Below are positions 61,070-64,000 of a DNA stretch of 64,000 bases, one piece after another. The stretch spans positions 26,492,415-26,556,414 of the forward strand of contig JAFMSR010000007.1 of the NCBI GenBank assembly GCA_022818135.1. The letters are read 5' to 3'. The DNA is from Saxidomus purpurata. Its lineage: Eukaryota; Mollusca; Bivalvia; Venerida; Veneridae. Under the pieces are notes generated by a model, which made no database searches, was not told where the DNA came from, and was given only the letters and a program-made list of their open reading frames with translations. A program made the translations under genes and the position numbers. Every line of letters begins with the position of its first letter. The first letter of the stretch is position 1.

Positions 61070-61690
61070 AACCAAATGATGAACGAATGATGTGACAAAA
61101 ACTTAATAAACGCACTAATAATTGCAAAGTAATAATTGTTAAACATGCAATTGCACGGTCCGGAGACACCTGCGTGATAAATTACCATTAATTGTCTACA
61201 TTTGCATTGGTATGATTGTCCATCGTAAACAACGAAATTTGACATAATATTGTATTGCTGTTCTAACTTGAGATGGTCCCTCAATACAATGTTTAATACA
61301 GAGTACGTTTACATGTACATGTACGTTTACAGTTACACTGGTCAGGTCTATTTGTAATAATCCACTGTAGTTGTCTGAAAGCTTTGAAAAGCACTAATGT
61401 ATAAGAATGGACGGAAATTAGCTTTCAGATAATATTGTATTGTTATAACATAATGACGTAAAATGAAATGTCTGGTATTTTCGGTGTGTTTATATGGTTG
61501 TCAAGAATACCTCAGTAAGTTTAATCTAACATAGTTTACATACAGTAGCTTCACTGGGTTCCTGCAAATTATATAACTAATGTCGATGATTGTTTTTTGA
61601 GAACATGAACATTTCTTATTCGTTTGTTAATGTTCTCTATTGCTTTCACTTTTTGTTCTAAAAAATCCATCAAGCTCCAATAGTAAAATG
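61070..61690. other. Intergenic DNA, nothing recognised
   Basis: A short palindromic tacatgtacatgta run occurs near 61312. Otherwise no structure seen. Confidence 0.4.
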
Positions 61691-61692
61691 TT

Positions 61693-61773
61693 ATTAATCA
61701 AGTGATTTCATATTGGACTCGTTATTTGTCCGAGCGACAAATAACAAGGCCAATATGAAATCACTTGATTAAT
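61693..61773. repeat. 38-bp-arm hairpin, 5-base loop
   Basis: Arms at 61693-61730 and 61736-61773 pair at 36 of 38 positions around the loop cgagc. The left arm starts attaatcaagtgatttcat. It is probably a minimal fold-back element or two element ends brought together by deletion. Confidence 0.95.
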
Positions 61774-61779
61774 GATAAT

Positions 61780-62810
61780 TTTATTATTCAACTTTATAAT
61801 ATTGGCTAAAAACAAGAATATAATTGCTCTTGTAAAAGCAAGAATTTAATTTGTATTTAACTTAGTAAAATAAATTATCGTTAATTGTTCGAATTACAAA
61901 ATGGCGTCATTTTAAATTTCAACGGAAGTGACTTCTCCGTATATGTTCTCTCTTTTATTCCATATAGGTCCTGTTTTCTTGTATTGGCCCTGCTTTTCTC
62001 ATATTTGCTCAGTTATGCTAATACAGTGTGTAATATTGTAAATTTGAATAACAATGAATAAAATATTTTTTTCTTTATGCATGCATTCGTCCAAACATTA
62101 ATTGGCAAAATCTTCAATAATGTTGCGTTTACATCTTATTGATAAAAGAAAAGCGTAAGTATGATAATTAACTTTTAAGTGTTATAACTTATACTGTAAC
62201 GGATAAGACTTAAATGTGTCATTAATGGCGGTCTTTGTTTGGTTCTTGTTTAGACGTTCATGTAAAGTATTATCGCTACACACCAAGTATTCCTGTTAAA
62301 ATTTAGCCGCTAGACATTAATATTCACGAGAAGAAAGTAGTTAGAAACACTGACATTCATATATCAAAAGGTGATGCGTTACATCTATCTGATGTGTGAT
62401 AAATGTTCTTAGTAATTTCTTATCGGTTGCTCTTATGTGTTTCCTTTGCTTTTCAGTGTTTTAACTATAGCAACTTCCACACAGTTCTATATCCTTAATT
62501 TTTGTGATGTGCCTGTATTTGTTCTTTATATGGCATGGTATGTGTATACACGATCTTTTTACTTCATCATTCAACTGGATATTTTTACCTGTTGTAGCGT
62601 TAATAATATTAATGATATGTGATAACAACATATATGTCATTTACTTCGATTAAGATAATTATTTATTATGATACTGTCAAAAGCTTATGTTTATTCATGT
62701 TAATGTAACTTACCGACTGAAAATAAACATTGATTTTGTATTTGACAAAGGATGAACAAAAAGATCTGTAGTACGAGTTTTTATTCGACTCCAAATTGAC
62801 GAGATGAAAG
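61780..62810. other. Intergenic DNA, nothing recognised
   Basis: AT-rich, without exons, tandem repeats or long inverted repeats that I could find. Confidence 0.4.
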
Positions 62811-62811
62811 A

Positions 62812-62898
62812 AAACGTTGTGTGTTAGTCTGGTTCCCGACTTCCTATAATAGTTACGTAGTGATAAGGGGAAGGAACTCCAGACTAACGTTGTGTGCG
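62812..62898. repeat. Inverted repeat gttagtctgg / ccagactaac
   Basis: gttagtctgg at 62823-62832 and ccagactaac at 62879-62888 are exact complements. cgttgtgtg lies just outside the left arm and again directly after the right arm. Confidence 0.75.
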
Positions 62899-63313
62899 AC
62901 GACAGCGATGTGACGATAGTGACTGCACGTTGCATTCGCTGACGTAATTTCAATACCGTTTTTTTATGGCGGGAAAATTTGACAGTCGGTAAACTGGATC
63001 ATAAGTTTATCTTTCTTGCAAGATGAATCAGGGGAAGACAAACGTTTTAGTAGGTTACTGTTTCTGCTGAATTTTCTTTCTGTCATGAGTGTGGCTGCCT
63101 TACTCGCTGCTTAGTTGGAATCTACAGATTAAAATAGAAGTAGCGAATAGTAAATTTCATTATCCTTCTTTCTCCCCGATCCGAGGTTTCTCCGTGATTC
63201 GCGTGATAGTTATTTCCGACGAATGGTCGCACGCGAAAACTCCGGATTTAATGCAAGTTTGGTATCGAGCGATTTTACACGTTTACGAGGAAAATCATGC
63301 GAATCAAGCAGGT
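62890..63313 (+). promoter_or_regulatory. Possible promoter and first exon of a gene running off the window
   Basis: CpG-containing words become frequent here (gtgcgacgacagcgatgtgacg, gctgacgtaa CRE-like, cgatccgaggtt, gcgtgatag, gtcgcacgcg) compared with the flanks. A frame from 63089 ends at a good donor (gcag|gtaatt, after 63310). The translated residues (VIVISDEWSHAKTPD, ILHVYEEN) match no family I know, and there is no confirmed second exon in the window. It could equally be a 5' untranslated exon or nothing. Confidence 0.22.
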
Positions 63314-63319
63314 AATTGA

Positions 63320-64000
63320 AGAATTATCATGTAAAAACTACTTTTGTCTTCAAAAGTATTAAAAAAACTACTTCATTTTAACATATTTCATGGAAATAAG
63401 CTGAAAATTATTATCCTCCATTTTGCCCTTGGTCAGGAGTGATTATTTCCCTTGCGTCAAGAACATACTGAATTTACTTGTAAAAAGTGCGGGAAGCACA
63501 TAATGGAACAGCCAAATTTCAGCCAATCAGAATCCTCGGATCGCGGAGAAAGTGTCAGAGTGTATCAGAGAGTCAAAGGTCATAACATATCAGGCAATTT
63601 TGTGTAAACAACAAATGACTGCAATAAATTGTGTTTCTAAAGGGAATAAATGAATAGTTACCTTAAATTTTTAGGGTTAAATTTCATTTGAAAAAAGTAT
63701 TTTTAAACATAGAATATGCAGAATCATTCCTTAGACCCTCGAGTCGCGGAGAAAGAAGCATATAGGCTATTTTAAATATTAAGAAATATTATGAATAAAT
63801 TAAGCTGACATATATGATAATTTTCAAAACATGTAATAAGTTCATATTCTCGGCTTTGCCGTGACGTCATACTGATTATTTAACCAATTGGATTGTTAGG
63901 TCGCGTTCATTTCTTCATTCGATAAAAGGTGAAAACTCGGTCTTTACCGTTGACTCATATGCAAGTTTAAATTTATTTTTAACGAAACAAAAAGCTTTTG
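63320..64000. other. Window edge, little recognised
   Basis: Contains a repeated word tcg(g/a)(a/g)tcgcggagaaag at about 63538 and 63743. Nothing coding recognised. Confidence 0.35.

Noticed and set aside
1..64000. CRISPR arrays, bacterial operons or defence islands
   Set aside because: Gene structure with GT-AG introns and LINE/SINE content is eukaryotic; the tandem arrays here have no uniform repeats with unique spacers.

Overview
The window is nuclear DNA of an invertebrate animal, most likely a mollusc and probably a bivalve. It is AT-rich, its genes are split into short exons by GT-AG introns, and the spaces between are packed with decayed non-LTR retrotransposons, SINE-like repeats, miniature inverted-repeat elements, minisatellites and repeats carrying 'gacggacggac' runs and AGGTCA-type motifs, a composition I associate with bivalve genomes. 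The taxon is an inference from repeat style and protein similarity; species cannot be told.

Three protein-coding genes can be rebuilt exon by exon, with splice sites and phases checked by hand. (1) Minus strand, 6331-15729: an eight-exon two-domain rhodanese of the 3-mercaptopyruvate/thiosulfate sulfurtransferase type, about 317 residues, with one unexplained single-base phase break at the end of exon 6. (2) Plus strand, 34345-45188: a thirteen-exon, 665-residue major facilitator transporter of the zinc-induced-facilitator-like (ZIFL) type, all junctions in phase. (3) Minus strand, 50891-55058: a four-exon IFT20 gene, 132 residues, the length of the human protein. They are unrelated in function (sulfur metabolism, membrane transport, cilium assembly) and nothing suggests they work together.

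Layout: 0-6.3 kb holds minisatellites and two LINE 3'-end fragments, plus the left arm of a long inverted repeat whose right arm lies in the last intron of the sulfurtransferase gene. 6.3-15.7 kb is the sulfurtransferase gene, whose introns carry a TTAA-flanked MITE and a 1.5-kb cassette with a ~156-bp satellite. 15.7-25.8 kb is non-coding, with a ~366-bp tandem repeat at 16.3-17.3 kb. 25.86-29.9 kb is a dead LINE (PHD finger, endonuclease, reverse transcriptase) into which a second LINE 3' end inserted in the opposite direction, leaving an 8-bp target duplication. 29.9-33.35 kb holds two diverged direct copies of one segment; the second contains a 667-bp MITE with a TTTAA duplication and a matching empty site in the first. 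34.3-45.2 kb is the transporter. 45.4-49.9 kb has another LINE fragment, an unidentified pseudogene and dispersed repeats. 50.9-55.1 kb is IFT20. 55.5-56.6 kb is a broken BEN-domain-like gene copy. 56.6-64 kb is mostly repeat-rich intergenic DNA with a strong 38-bp-arm hairpin and a possible promoter/first exon near 62.8-63.3 kb.

I found no CRISPR array, operon, rRNA or convincing tRNA gene, and no evidence for a new multi-gene system. The most informative signals are the transposon insertions whose history can be read directly from the sequence, and the sulfurtransferase phase break.
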